The notes beneath the pieces were generated by a model. That model had not been told where the DNA came from, searched no databases, and saw only the letters and a program-made list of their open reading frames with translations. The translations under genes were made by a program, and so were the position numbers. Positions 23,780 through 36,077 of a DNA stretch of 64,000 bases are shown here, in pieces. This DNA comes from Heterodera schachtii (taxonomy: Eukaryota; Nematoda; Chromadorea; Rhabditida; Heteroderidae), in contig SIJG01000106.1 of NCBI GenBank assembly GCA_023374025.1, forward strand, positions 367,740 to 431,739, in the 5' to 3' direction. Within the stretch, counting starts at the first letter, position 1. Each line of letters opens with the position of its first letter.

Positions 23780-24304
23780 TAGGGCTGCCAAAAATATGTA
23801 CAAAAAGTGGTCCAAATATGTACATAAATATGTAAGAAAAATCCCAAAATATGTAAAAAAAAAACCTCAAATATGTAAATAAAATTTTTTTTAATGGTTA
23901 TTTTTTGGGAAAGAAATTCCCAGTAAAGTATGAAATAGCCAAAAAATGACATAAAAATTATTTTTTTGGTATTTTTAGGCAACATTTTCAAACTTATTTT
24001 TTCTTTATAAATTTTCAAAATATGTAAAAAAATGAAAATAGGTACAAAAATATTTGCCGAAATTTGGATTTTTTTTTGAGGATTTCCAAAAATTTCCGTA
24101 AAAAATACTCAAAATATGTAAAAAAATGAAAATATATATCAAAAAATCCAAAATATGTATAAAAACCCCGAAATATGTAAAAATATGTAAATAAAAGTCC
24201 CGGTTTTTGTTCGCAAACACAAAAAAGAAAGTGTTTTTCCTGCTATTTAGAGCAAGGAGAATCTAGGAAAAAAAATATGTATTTACATAAAATTGGCAGC
24301 CCTA
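23780..24304. mobile_element. hAT-like MITE with AAATATGTAAA words
   Basis: Termini TAGGGCTGCCAA and TTGGCAGCCCTA are perfect inverses. The 8-bp duplication ATAATTAA is exact (23772-23779 and 24305-24312). The interior holds about ten ATATGTAAA / ATATGTACA words. Two short open frames on the minus strand are low-complexity products of these words, not genes. Confidence 0.85.
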
Positions 24305-24949
24305 ATAATTAAATTTAAATATTTTTATAGACACTGAGACTATTTTCGGTTCGTAATGTGAAAACCGCAACAGAGTCGGACTCAAGGGTCAATGGCAAAA
24401 AGAAAAGGGCTGAACATGCAGCCAAAACTAAAATAATATTTAACATCATTTTCAATATTTAGTAAATAATGTAAACAATTAACTAAATTCATCCAAAAAT
24501 TTTAGAAATTAAGAATTTCAATATGTGAAATCAGTTTAAATTTCAATCAATTCAATTAAAAAAATTGGGAGCTCGAATTTTGATAAAATTATAAAAGATA
24601 ATTCAAAAAAATAAATTATCACTATTCTAAAAAAAACTTTAAAAAAAAAAATTAGAAAAAAAAAATTTAAAAAAATAATAATAAACAAATTTTTTTTAAT
24701 GTAATAATTAAAAAAAAAAAATAATAAAAAAAATTCTATGGCTTATTATTTAAGAATTACGAATTCATAAATAGACCAATCGGAACGATAACCTTGTATC
24801 TGATCAACTTTTATCATAATTATAATTTCCTATTAATTTGATTTATTTAATTGTTAAACAAAACATTTTTATTCATTTTATTTTTATTAATCGCTAATTA
24901 ATTTAAATAATTAAGAAAATTATTTTTTATTAAAATGAAAAGTTAAAAA
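24305..24949. other. AT-rich spacer downstream of receptor copy C
   Basis: No gene seen. The region from about 24740 (TATGGCTTATTATTTAAGAA) resembles 38380-38600, so it belongs to the receptor duplication unit. Confidence 0.45.
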
Positions 24950-26796
24950 TTATTGGTGACGAATTTGGGTATTAGCATTTCGTATTATCGTCATATGGAT
25001 TGGACGAATAACATTGATGTTGTTGATTGGATTGACATTATTATGCATTTGGGCCGTACCAATTGTTTGAACAACTAAAAATATATAAAATAAAAAATGA
25101 TATTTAAATAATTAAATAAATAAATATAAAATACAAAAATAATTTGAGAAAACTTTACCATTATTTTTTCGAAAACGATCAAACATTGCACCGAATTCTT
25201 TTTTGAACACTTGGCGATATTCAATGCTTAAAAATTAATTTAACAATTAAAAACAAATATATTTATTTTGATTATTTAAATAATAAATAGTAAAAAAAGC
25301 AAAATATAGATATTAATTAAATTTAAATTTTTAAAATAAAATATAATGAAAAGGTAAAAAAATAATATATTTTTGTTGATAATTAACACCTGTTAAAATA
25401 AAGGACAATCGCATTTGATCCAGCAGAAGCATTCAACAAAATGCCAGCAATAAAACCAAATTGCCATGCACGAATTGGGGAACTTAAAAATTGAAAATTT
25501 TTAATTTTAAAATTCAAAAAATAATTTTATATTTACCCGAAAAGTGAGCCAAATGCATTGATAAACTGATACATGGCCAGCGTTAACAAATATCCTCCAA
25601 TATTAATCAATAAAATGATGATCAATGAACGTAACACGCGTGTATTCGTTTGTTGGGTTACTGTAAAATAATTTGAATTTTATTTATAATTTTGACAAAA
25701 TGCCAAGGATTTACCGCCATCTTTGCATCGGATGATCACAAAAATTGCCACATAACACAAAATGCAGCAAAAACAGAGAATGAATGTGCCGCCGATGAAT
25801 AAGTACCACGCATGGCCCTGAAGAGTTTCGGCCACAAAACCAGTGGTGTCACTGGAAAAAATAAAAAATTTAAAAATGTTTTATTTAACTAAAATAAAAT
25901 TAATAATAAATTAAATTGAAAAATAAAACATTAATCATTGATTTAAACAATTGCCTACTCATCAGCATATTCAAATGCAACTGCGAGCACATAAAGCACT
26001 GTAAATGTGCCGTAAATTAAGCAAATGAACAAATGGCCAAGCAAATATGGGAATTTGTATTTAGTGAAAATGGCCGAATGTCTGTAAATTTTGTTAAAAT
26101 ATAAATTAAAATAAATAATTTTATTTTAAAATTATTCCCATACTTATGTGGTGAAATGACAGCAAAAAGGCGATCAACCGCAGCACAAAGCATTGCCATT
26201 AAGCCACAATTCAAAGCAAAAATCATTGGCTAAATTTTGAAAATTAAAATTAAATTTGGAAAATTCAAAATTTACCGTCATAATTAAGTCAGCAGTGAGC
26301 AAACTGACAAAATTTGTGCCCGAAATGACAACAACCAGGAAAAAAGTGTGCCCAATTTGGTGGACCAATTCACAAAGACAAATCAATGCCATCAGAAAAT
26401 TGGCGGAGCCTCGGAGAGAACTGAAAAATGGGAAATATAATTAATTTAAATTAACTAAATGAAATTTAAATGTTTAAAAATGCCCTGGCATTTGCCTGGA
26501 TTTGGCAGTGACCACCAAAACTGTGCCGTTCAACACAATGCCAACCAACGCAACCAAATTCAGCGCAACGGCAGGCACAATCAAATCGGCGGACGGACCG
26601 GCGAAACGGTAGGCCAAATAAAGCTGAAAACATTGACTTTTATGAAAATTAATAATATTTATAAAAAATGACTTATTTTTTTATACTTAAATCTATGTTT
26701 TAATTATTTTTTAATATTGAAAATTTATTTTATATTTTTAATTATTTTTTATATTTATTTTACCGCATTGTCTGAGCTGGTGTTAAATGATGGCAT
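24950..26796 (-). CDS. srsx-like chemosensory 7TM receptor, copy C (intact)
   Basis: Ten exons: 26796-26764, 26623-26496, 26420-26276, 26229-26144, 26081-25959, 25851-25715, 25660-25537, 25482-25390, 25226-25159 and 25074-24950. They sum to 1062 nt, 353 residues plus stop, with no break found. N-terminus MPSFNTSSDNA; TM1 after GPSADLIVP; TM2 with LRGSANFLMALICLCELVHQ; TM3 ending DRLFAVISPHK; TM5 CILCYVAIFVIIRC; TM6 VLRSLIIILLINIGGYLL; TM7 FIAGILLNASAGSNAIVLY; cytoplasmic tail with an Asn-rich stretch ending IRHQ. The intron after the TM1 exon begins GC (26495-26494), preceded by AG. Probably a functional sensory GPCR; ligand unknown. Confidence 0.87.
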
Positions 26797-27015
26797 TTTT
26801 GTGCTTAATTTGGCGGATTTTCGGCATTTAAATTTCCAAAAAATTTTTCCCTGCGGCGCCCATCGGCACCGCCGGATTCCATTGGACCATTATTTTTTTG
26901 GAGATTTGACCCCAAAACGGCAAAAAATTTGTCATTTTTTGCACAAAATCGTTTACAAATTCCTTAGAGACAAATTTGAATTAAAAAAATGAACTGCCCA
27001 ATGTCAACCGTCTAA

Positions 27016-27335
27016 TATGAACTTTTTAATTGTCGACCAAATCTAACAATCTTGGTATGATTTGAAAGCCCTTCACAAGCGCTAAAGCCTTACAAAAAGC
27101 GAAAAGATTTTCTAGCCTGAAAAAAGATGTTAAGATAAAATTTCAAAAATTTCGAATTTTTTGCAATTTTCAGTTATAACTTTTTTATTAATTGTCTCAT
27201 GGCCAAACAATAGCTTAGAATGAGCTTCTAAACATGTAAGCTTTCGAATGATACCAACAATGTTAGATTTGGTAAACAATGAAAAAAGTTAGAACCCAAA
27301 AACTCGGGCTAGCGCCAAAACGTCTGCGCCAATAC
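27016..27335. mobile_element. Foldback MITE sharing the GATACCAA core
   Basis: Inverted arms: TTGTCGACCAAATCTAAC with CTTGGTATGATTTGAAAGCC on the left, and CTTTCGAATGATACCAACAA with GTTAGATTTGGTAAACAATG on the right. The right end carries GGCTAGCGCCAAAACGTCTG words like the 20878-21230 element. It sits in the upstream region of receptor copy C. Exact ends unresolved. Confidence 0.6.
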
Positions 27336-27367
27336 GATACAGACCCGGAGCCGGTGAGGGCAGGGTA

Positions 27368-27442
27368 GGGTCGGTAGTTCAGCAGCTGGTAGAACACTGG
27401 TCCAGAAAACCAGAGACGCCGGTTCAAAGCCGGCCCACCCCA
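27368..27442 (+). tRNA. tRNA-like sequence (pseudogene or SINE head)
   Basis: Folds as a degenerate cloverleaf: D stem GTTC/GAAC, anticodon stem CTGGT/ACCAG, T arm GCCGG TTCAAAG CCGGC. The acceptor pairs GGGTCGG with CCACCCC with two mismatches. A-box (TAGTTCAGCAGCTGG) and B-box (GGTTCAAAGCC) are present. The anticodon loop CCAGAAA has C instead of the invariant T33, so a working tRNA is doubtful. Confidence 0.4.
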
Positions 27443-27499
27443 TAGTTTTTCCCTGAAAGGCTTCCCCAGCCCGTTCATATATTAAAACACTCTAGAACA

Positions 27500-28476
27500 A
27501 AAAGCATAAATTTGCTAATGAAAGGAGTCAATTACAAATTGATTTATGTTTCTGAGAGATTAGATAAACGAACAAATTTTAAAGGCTTTTATATGACATT
27601 ATTATTTTTGTATTTTTCAGTGTATGTAATTAAAATTCTGACTTTTAAAGTTGAAACGGAAATAGTTTTATTTAGGGAAACTTTTAAGTTGTATTTGATC
27701 AGAAATTCAGTGAGCTAAATGATACTATTAATTAATCTTCACACAAAATTCAAATTATTTTAATTATTCCCATCCAACTTGATGAGAAGGACGTCAATTA
27801 AAAGTTAAATTTCCCATGTTATTTAACAATAATGTAAATCTAAAAGTGGCAACAAATTTAACATGCCGTTCTTTTTTTTTTGAATTTAATTAAATAATAT
27901 TTCCAGGGATTTTTCAAAAGGTCAAAATGCCATTCTGGCACATTGACATATTTAATTTTTTAATACAAATTTTGAAAAATATCACCGATACATCAATTTA
28001 ACAATAATAATAATTTTGAGACGAATAAAATTGCATATAAAATATCAAAAATATTATTTAGCAACAAATAAATTTTTAAGTTGTTTAATTCAACGTTCAG
28101 GTCTTTATTTAATATGATAAACAAATTTTTTTTTTGTCTTATAATTTTTATTTCCAAAACTGAAAAAATAATAATTTCCAACAATTAAACTTCTTACCAA
28201 TTGCCAAAAAAGCCAAAATAAATCCTCAAAAACCCGCAAAATTTCAAGCATCATAAAACCCTCAAAATCTCTTTTAAAAAACCAATCTTAACTGAGGAGC
28301 CTCACATTTGGGAATTCTGTTAATTCCTTATTTGATACTTTTATTACAAAACTTAAAATATATTTTTAATATTTTTAATCTTAAAATTTTACAATTTTTA
28401 TTCCTACTCTTCGAAATATTTCAACATTTTTTACATTAATTTTCTATTTAATTAGAAAATAATTAACTATTTTCCG
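27500..28476. repeat. Receptor upstream repeat, then duplicated gene flank
   Basis: 27500-27960 is a copy of the receptor upstream region (GGAGTCAATTACAAATTGAT; CATTCTGGCACATTGACA). From about 28200 the sequence matches 8270-8560, the last intron of the membrane-protein gene, marking the left edge of a segmental duplication. Confidence 0.55.
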
Positions 28477-28626
28477 GTTGGCTCATCGCCGTCATCCCTC
28501 CCCAATTCGGAGGTGGAAGAAGTGCCATTCCGACGCATTTTGATGAAGCCGTTATGTGCCAACCGCAGCAACAATGATGCCGAAGAGCAACAGCAACAAC
28601 AACAACAGCAGTCGACTTTGTGCTAA
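28477..28626 (+). pseudogene. Orphan last exon of the membrane-protein gene
   Basis: Close copy of 8562-8708: SEVEEVPFRRILMKPLCANR, then a longer Gln run, STLC and stop. Exons 1 and 2 are absent upstream. The same TTTTCCG precedes it. It was carried along when the receptor copy was duplicated. Confidence 0.75.
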
Positions 28627-29168
28627 ATTTGTGTTTTATGCCGCCAAATTTGGACGAACAAAACATCAAAAACCCCAAATATGTCAATTTTTTCTGAGTA
28701 TTTTCCCAAATCCCGGCGTAAATATTGTGAAATGATTATTTTGAACAGTTTTTTTAGAATTTAAAAATATTATTTTATCGATAGCTTTTTTTTGTCTATC
28801 ATTTTTTTATTTATTTTTATTTTTGCATAATCGATGAATAAAATTAAATGATTAAAATATTTCAATGTCCCTTCAATATTCAAGGAATCGAAATTTTTTT
28901 TCTCGAAAATTTACTTCTTTTTTTTTGTCAAAAAAATATTATTAATTAAATCCAGCTTATTTTTTCCTTTTTTGTGACTAGACTACCATCCCTAATTATG
29001 TATAATTTTCAGTGTTTTGTCCGATTTTTCCCATGGTCTAAACATCAAAATCAAATGATTATTCTATAATAAAAACACAGCTCATTGTTCTGATATGTAT
29101 TTTTTCAAATTTTTCTTTCGGTGAATGAATTTAAACAATTAAGAAATTATTTATTTTTTTTTGAAAAA

Positions 29169-31635
29169 TTAGTGACGAATTTGGATGGTATTCACATTCC
29201 TAATTATGGTCATTTGACTTGAACGGATAACATTGTTGTTGTTGTTATTGTTGCTTGGGTTGACATTTCGCATTTGGACCGTACCAATCATTTGAACAAC
29301 TAAAAAAGATTACGGTAAATTGGTATTTAATTAATTAAAAAATGGTAAGTTTGAAATTAAAAAAAGGCAAATTCTAAACAATGTTACCATTATTTTTTCT
29401 GAAACGACTAAACATTGCGCCGAATTCTTTTTTGAACATTTGGCGATATTCAATGCTTAAAATATTAGGTTAACAATTAAAAACAAATTTAATTATTAAA
29501 TTTAATATTTTAAATAATAAATAATGAAAAAATTAAAATAAATTTTTGTTGATAAATTAACACCTGTTAAAATAAAGCACAATCGCATTTGATCCGGCAG
29601 AAGCATTCAACAAAATGCCAGCAATAAAACCGAATTGCCATGCACGAATTGGGGGACTTAAAAATTGAATATTTTAATTTAAATAAAATTGAAATAAAAA
29701 TTTAAATTGATCATTATTATTATTATTATATTTATCCAAAAAGTGAGCCAAATGCGTTGATAAATTGATACATGGCCAACGTAAACAAATACCCGCCAAT
29801 ATTAATCAACAAAATGATGATCAATGACCGCAACACTTTTGTGTTCGTCTGTTGGCTTACTGTAAAAAGTATTTTGAATTTATTTAAAATTTTGGCAAAA
29901 TGCCAAAGATTACCGCCATTTTTGCATCGGATGATAACAAAAATGGCCACATAACACAAAATGCAGCAAAAACAGAGAATGAATGTGCCGCCGATGAATT
30001 AGTACCACGCATGGCCCTGAAGGGTTTCGGCCACTAAGCCAGTGGTGTCACTGGAAAATTTGAAAATAATAATTAATAATAATTAAAGAAAATAAAAATT
30101 AATTAAAAAATAAACAATTAAACATTTTCTATTTTAATTGGAACTAATGGCCTACTCATCAGCATATTCAAATGCAAATTCGAGCACATAAAGCACTGTA
30201 AATGCACCATAAACTGTGCAAATGGACAGATGGCCAAGCAAATATGGGAATTTGTACTGCGCAAAAATGGCCGAATGCCTGTAAAATATTTAATAAAAAT
30301 GTGAAATTTATAATAATTTTATTTTAAAATAACTCCCATACTTAAATGGCAAAAGGACGGCAAAAAGTCGGTCAATTGGGTGCTAGGTCGTTTCCTAAAA
30401 ACCGCCACATTGGGCGTTTCCTAAATCCGCCAGGGCGTTTCCTAAAACCGCCAAGTGGTAGTAAAACAAAAAAAATTAAGACATATAAATTCATATCTTG
30501 GCCCAATTTCAACCAAAATTAATATTTCAAAGTATCATTCAATAGCTCTATGTATTATCTATCAGAATATTAATTTTCAAAATTTTTTAAAATAGTATAA
30601 AAAAAGTTATGGTTATTAAATTCCACAAAATCTTAAGTCGGGATTTATTGTCCAGAACTTTTTTAAAACTCAATGAAATTTTTTGAAATTTTAAAGTTAA
30701 ATAGATTAAATAGAGTACTTGAAATTCTAAAAAGAAAATTTATTCTAATTGCGTCTGAAAAAAGTTATAAAGCATTGAACAGGCTATGTTTTTTGCTATG
30801 GTCATGCAAAAAAATTTTGACTCAAAACTTATTGAAAATTTATCACCATAACTTTTTTAATTTGTAAAAAAAAAATTTCTAACTTAATATTCTTGTAGAG
30901 AACACCTTGTGCTATCGAATGATACCATGAAATATTTATTTGGTTGAAAAAGAACCAAGATATGAATTTATATGTCTTACATTTTTTGTTTTTCTACCCA
31001 TTGGCGGTTTTTAGGAAACGACCCAGCACGGGTCAATTGCAGCACAAAGCATTGCCATTAAGCCACAATTCAAAGCAAAAATCATTGGCTAAATTTTGAA
31101 AATTAAAATTAAATTTGGAAAATATCAAAATTTACCGTCATAATTAAGTCAGCAATGAGCACACTGACAAAATTTGTGCCCGAAATGACAACAACCAGGA
31201 AAAAAGTGTGCCCAATTTGGTGGACCAATTCACAAAGACAAATTAAAGCCATCAGAAAATTGGCGGAGCCGCGGAGGGAACTGAAAAATGGGAAATGAAA
31301 TTAATTTAATATGAAAAATGCCATGGCATTTACTTGGATTTTGCAGTGACAACCAAAACTGTGCCGTTCAAAACAATGCCAACCAACGCAACCAAATTCA
31401 GCGCAACGGCCGGCACAATTAAATCGGCGGATGGACCGGCGAAACGGTAGGCCAAATAAAGCTGAAAAATTGAGTTCATGAAAGTTTAAAATAATATTAT
31501 AAAAAATTAATTATTTTTATTGTCTTAAATCTAGATTTTATATTTTAATTATTTTTTTAATATTTACTTTTGTATTTTAATTATTTTTTATATTTATTTT
31601 ACCGCATTTCCGGCGCTGGTGTTCATTGAGGGCAT
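29169..31635 (-). pseudogene. srsx-like receptor pseudogene D
   Basis: Near-duplicate of copy A with all ten exons, starting MPSMNTSAGNA at 31635 and ending IRH at 29169. Two independent lesions: the TM3 exon is split by a 652-bp foldback element (30379-31030) that duplicated GGTCAATTG, and the TM5 exon has TAC-TAA where the paralogues have TAC-TTA (stop at 29999-30001). Its TM1 exon keeps a GT donor. The last exon reads VVQMIGTVQMRNVNPSNN. Confidence 0.88.
30379..31030. mobile_element. Foldback MITE, GGCGGTTTTTAGGAAACG family
   Basis: Starts GGTGCTAGGTCGTTTCCTAA and ends TTAGGAAACGACCCAGCACG. Terminal repeats match for about 28 bp with one difference. A 9-bp duplication GGTCAATTG flanks it. 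Near the left end the word GCGTTTCCTAAA..CCGCCA is repeated three times. The core contains GTATCATTCAATAGC and its inverse. Inserted in receptor exon 4 of copy D. Confidence 0.87.
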
Positions 31636-32647
31636 TTTTGTGCTTAAAAAATTTAATTATTGATGCTGTAATACACTTTTTAAAATTTTGAAGTTCAATT
31701 GCAAATGGACTAAAAATATAAATGCAAATTATACAAAAAAATGGAAATATTTATATGGAAATGTATCCGCTTCAACACAAGCTAAATTTCTTGGGCTTAG
31801 GTCTATGCTTAAGCTTTATTTTGTAAAATTTATAGGCGCCATTTAAGCTTCAAAACCTTTATTTAATTATTAAGGAAATAAATTTAACGCTAAAATGAAC
31901 TATAATATATTTCAAAAAAAGCTTACAAAATTAATTTTAATTTTTTAACATTTAGAGACCAAATTTGAGCCAAAATAACTGTTTAATGCCAACAATCCTC
32001 TGATATGAACACTTATAACAAAAAATCAGAAATTATTAAAATTTTGCTAATGAAAGGAGTCAATTACAAATTGATTATGTTTTCTGAGAGAATTTTAATG
32101 CTTTTATATTGAATTATATTTTTGTACTTTCAGTTCTAATTAAAATTGTAACTTTTCAAGTGGAAACGGAAATGGTTTTATTTCGGGAAACTTTTGTATT
32201 TGACCAGAAATTTCAACCAGCTAAATGATACTATTAATTAACCTTCACACAAAATTCAAATTTTCACATCCGTTTTATCAGAAGGACGTCAAATAAAAAA
32301 CTAAAATTTCCTATGTTATTTAACATTTAATGAAAACCTAAAAATGGCACCAAATTTAACATGCCGTTCTTTTTTTTTGAATTTAATTAAAAATATTCCC
32401 ACGAGTTTTTCAAAAGGTATCTTGCCATTCTTCTGGCACATTGATAGTATCTGTACATATTATTTAATTATAATTACTTAATTAGTCTTGATTAAAGAGT
32501 TTGGTGGGCAGGAGCCACATTGTTTAAAATTAACTTATTTAAATTTAAAAGCAAAATATTTAATATTTATTTAATAATAAATATAAAATCCTTCGTTCAT
32601 AATTAATATTGTTATATATAGGTTGTAAGTTAAAGCTATTTAGATTC
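31636..32647. repeat. Receptor upstream repeat
   Basis: Contains the shared upstream words (ATGAAAGGAGTCAATTACAA, CATGCCGTTCTTTTTTTTTG, CTTCTGGCACATTGATAG) in the same order as upstream of copies A and C. No gene recognised. Confidence 0.5.
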
Positions 32648-33447
32648 CGTAGGATAAATAGTGATCGAAACGGGCCAACTGCGTCTGGCCAACTGCGTCT
32701 TGGGGCCAACTGCGTCTGAGCCAACTGCGTCTCGCCAACTGCGTCTGGCCAACTGCGTCTTAGTAGTAAAAGGGCCAACTGCGTCTCAGTTGATTAAATA
32801 TCAACATTTTTTACAGAAAGTTTTTAAAAAAATAAAAATAACAATAAAGTATTTTATCTATTCATTTGGTAATTGCTATAAATGCCTCTAAGCATTTCAA
32901 TACTCAATTTTGGTTAAATTAGTTAAAATCCCGCATATACAAATTTGCAATGGGACTGAATGGTGTGGGGGGAGGTGGCTCTCATGGCAATGGTGGAGAA
33001 CATTGGTCCCGAAATTTTTTTTTAAGCTTAGGAAAATTATTTATAAGGATAATCTGAAGCGATGAGCACGAATCTGGCTTCATCCTTTATTTATTTTATT
33101 ATGACGATTATTTTCGCGTTATTTTCTCATTTAAATATTTATTTGTTGTCATTTTATCCTTTTCATATTTTTCTTCATTCGAAAATTGTATTCGAATTTT
33201 ATATCAATGTTTTATGTTTTCATTTTATATTGAATTTATTATTTAGGTTTTATGAAATTCTCCTTTAATTTCCTGATAAATTCCCCAACTTTGATTACTC
33301 TTGGCTTTAAAGCTGCTGTTATAAACAAGCAGTTAATATTTGACTTTAAAACCAAAGTGGTGCTGAATTGGAATTATTCCCTCAAATCCAATCCCCAACT
33401 CTGATTTCCTATTCCCTCGCCCACAACATCCTCTCCTTTCTCCAACG
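32648..33447 (+). repeat. 5' LTR of retrotransposon 1, interrupted
   Basis: Begins CGTAGGATAAATAGTGAT, then about 418 bp of foreign sequence (32666-33083), then resumes CCTTTATTTATTTTATTATG and ends CCAACG. Without the insert it matches the 3' LTR. Confidence 0.85.
32666..33083. repeat. Insertion carrying GGCCAACTGCGTCT tandem words
   Basis: From about 32674 to 32789 the word GCCAACTGCGTCT occurs seven times with spacers of varying length. The inverse word is not seen at the other end, so this may be one arm of a foldback element. No target duplication resolved. Confidence 0.6.
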
Positions 33448-33459
33448 TGGCACTCCTGG
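33448..33459 (+). promoter_or_regulatory. Primer binding site of retrotransposon 1
   Basis: TGGCACTCCTGG directly abuts the LTR end AACG, the expected place and TGG start for a tRNA 3'-end primer site. The related element has TGGCGCTCCTGC. Confidence 0.65.
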
Positions 33460-33609
33460 AAAAACGACGTAAAATCCAACCTCTCGGCGCCGAATTGCAA
33501 AAACCGATTGTGTGCAAGTGACATTTTGAAATTTGGTCAACACCAATTGTGGAGGATTTTTTGTTTTGAACTTTTTCTTTCTCCTTTTCATTTGAAAGTT
33601 TAGGCATTT

Positions 33610-36077
33610 ATGGAGCCAAACAATTTTGAGCAAAGATATAATTTCCGACCGCTCCGCCCTGTCAATTACGTGGAGCAAGAAGACGAATCTTCGCATTCCC
33701 GCCACAGCCGACGAAATGGCACTGAACAAAAACATGGTTTAAATTTGGGCTCTCAAATCCATTCAGAAAACAGGCACAATCAAAATCCCTTCTCACAAAA
33801 TTTCGAAAACATTGTCCGCCAACAAGTGGGAGTGCAACAAAATGTCGAAGAACAAATGCAGCTCGCAGTGTTCCGACCTCCCAACCAAAATGATGCCCAA
33901 AGTTTCGGAAATCCTCGGGCTCATTCAACCCCTCAAAATGTTTCACCGCACATTTCGTACAATGGCCAACAAGAAAATTTCGAGCAAAACCAAAATTGGA
34001 ATCCGGATGCGAACCGATTTGGGAATCACCGCCGCCAAAACCCTCGAATTTTCGTTAACTCACAAATGGCGAACAATCTTAATTTTTCCGCACGAAATTC
34101 CCAAAATTTTGTGCCAAATCGGGAAATAAGGGCACAACCGGTTCGGAATGCTCATAATCCCGGATATGAAGAAGTGATTGGTGAGCAAAACTGCAACGGT
34201 CGAGAAATTGGTATGAATTACCCAATTCAGAATGCTCGAAATTTCGTAAACGGTCCAAATTTCCCAAATTATGATCCGGTTCGGAACATCAACCAACCAA
34301 ATTATCGGCAGCTCAATTCCAGCCGTTTTTGCCCGACCAAATTCCGAACGTTCAAAATTTCCAATTCGTCCCTCCACAAAATTTCCAGCAAAATCAAGTT
34401 CCTGATATTGTGATGGAATTGCATAAAGTGACTTTGTCGAACCAATATGCAAACACACTCCGAGAAATCCCAAATTTGTATGGAACGGAAGGCCGCGATA
34501 AAATTAAGGATTTTTTCTTAAATGTTCAAATGTGTGCTGGAGATTGGAGGCCCAAAAAGCAAAAAGAGTTGCTGCAAACAAAGTTGAAGGGAAAAGCTTT
34601 GAAAGCGTACCACATTGCGCTGAACAAATTTGGAAATGAAGCAAATTTTGGAGTTTTAAAAACCGAAATTATGTCAATTTTGAGAGAAACGGACTACAAA
34701 GAGGCCAATGCTTTTTCGGAATTGACACAGAATGGCAAAAGGAAGCCGAACGAGGAAATTGTCAAATTTGGTGAGCGCATTCAGAGTTTGGTGAATTGTG
34801 CGTACATTGGTTTGGACGAATATCAATTGGACGAAGTGGCAAAAAAGCATTTCATTTCAAATGTAAATGATGTGAATTTGGCCAGATTTTTGGAATGCCA
34901 GACCAAACCAAACCAAACCTTTGATGAGCTTTTGATGATGGCCAACCGGTTGAGTCTTATTGAGGACGGGAAAAACCGGGAACGAAACGAATCAGTGGGA
35001 ATTCCTGTTCAATTTCAACAACCCGGCCCACAGCTAAACCGTACTGTCCAATTTCAAAACCCAAATTACGGACAAGGTTTTGAAAGAAATTTTCCAAATT
35101 TTGGGATGAGAGCGCAAAATAATTTCTTTTCAAATCGACAAAGTGGCTTCCAAAAGGAACAATTCCAACAGGAAAACCGAAATTATCGCCCCAATCAGAA
35201 TTCTGATCATTTTCAAAACCAAAATTCGGTCCGTTATCAAAATTATCCCCCCAAAAACACAAATCAATTGCTGCCAAACCAACGAAATGGCTTTCAAAAC
35301 AATAATTTTTATGAAAGCAACTCAAATTCCCGGCCAAATCAACATTTTGTTAATTTTCAAAACCAAAATTTCGATCAAGAACAAGGTGCCAATGATCAAA
35401 AAATCGAGGCAATCAGCGCAAATGGAATCCAATTCGATTCCCATCAACAGTCAAATCCAATGACAATGCAGAACATGGAGTTAAATATGATTAAGGTGAA
35501 AGAAAAGGAAGTTGAAAATGCCGAAAAGAAATTAGTCAAAATTAGTCACATCGAACATAAAGAACCCCCCGCCTACGAAAAATTTTTTGATTCATTAATC
35601 GCCCATTCAACTGAATTTCCCTCGCCAAATCCGACACATATATCAAATTCTGAGTGTATTGTCATAGAGTTGAATGTTGCTGGAGTAAAAGCAACTGCGT
35701 TAACCGACTCAGCGGCCGAAACTAATGTTGCCAATCCGGAATTTTTGCATAAAATCGCAAGGGAAAAGGGAGTGAATTTGATTGATTGGGGTTTTAGTCC
35801 AAATAAAGGAAAGTCGCAAATTCCTTTCAAAGTCGAATCATTTACGGGTGGAAAAGTCCCGATGGTTGGAGTATTGAATGTGCCAATGGAGAAAGGAAAT
35901 TGGCAAGGCAAAATTAATTGTGTGGTCACCAAAAAGCCCTTCCCTTATGATCTTATTCTTGGGCAAAATGCTTTAAGTGCTCTTGGGTATTACATCGGAA
36001 ACGTAATGACAAACGAAATTATTAATTTTGGTGACCGTCCAAGAAATTTGAGCAATTCAGTCGAATCTCCTCCCTAA
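33610..36077 (+). pseudogene. Gag-protease of retrotransposon 1, frameshifted
   Basis: Starts MEPNNFEQRYNF. The first frame runs to 34413 and the rest continues in another frame from about 34329 to 36077; relative to element 2 a short segment is missing at this point. The N-terminal part is Asn/Gln-rich. A capsid-like helical core follows (GTEGRDKIKDFFLNVQMCAG near 34480-34550). A second Asn-rich stretch leads into a retropepsin-like domain with LTDSAAETN near 35700. No CCHC zinc knuckle. Unlike element 2, gag and protease are in one frame here, without a stop between them. Encodes structural protein and maturation protease of the particle; the break suggests it is inactive. Confidence 0.8.

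Noticed and set aside
23776..24220. Minus-strand frames rich in Phe, Ile, Tyr
   Set aside because: They are translations of ATATGTAAA words inside a MITE, not genes.
33062..33268. 68-codon frame with hydrophobic stretches (also near 36808-37029)
   Set aside because: Lies within the LTR of retrotransposon 1 and is repeated in both LTRs; a chance frame in AT-rich LTR sequence.
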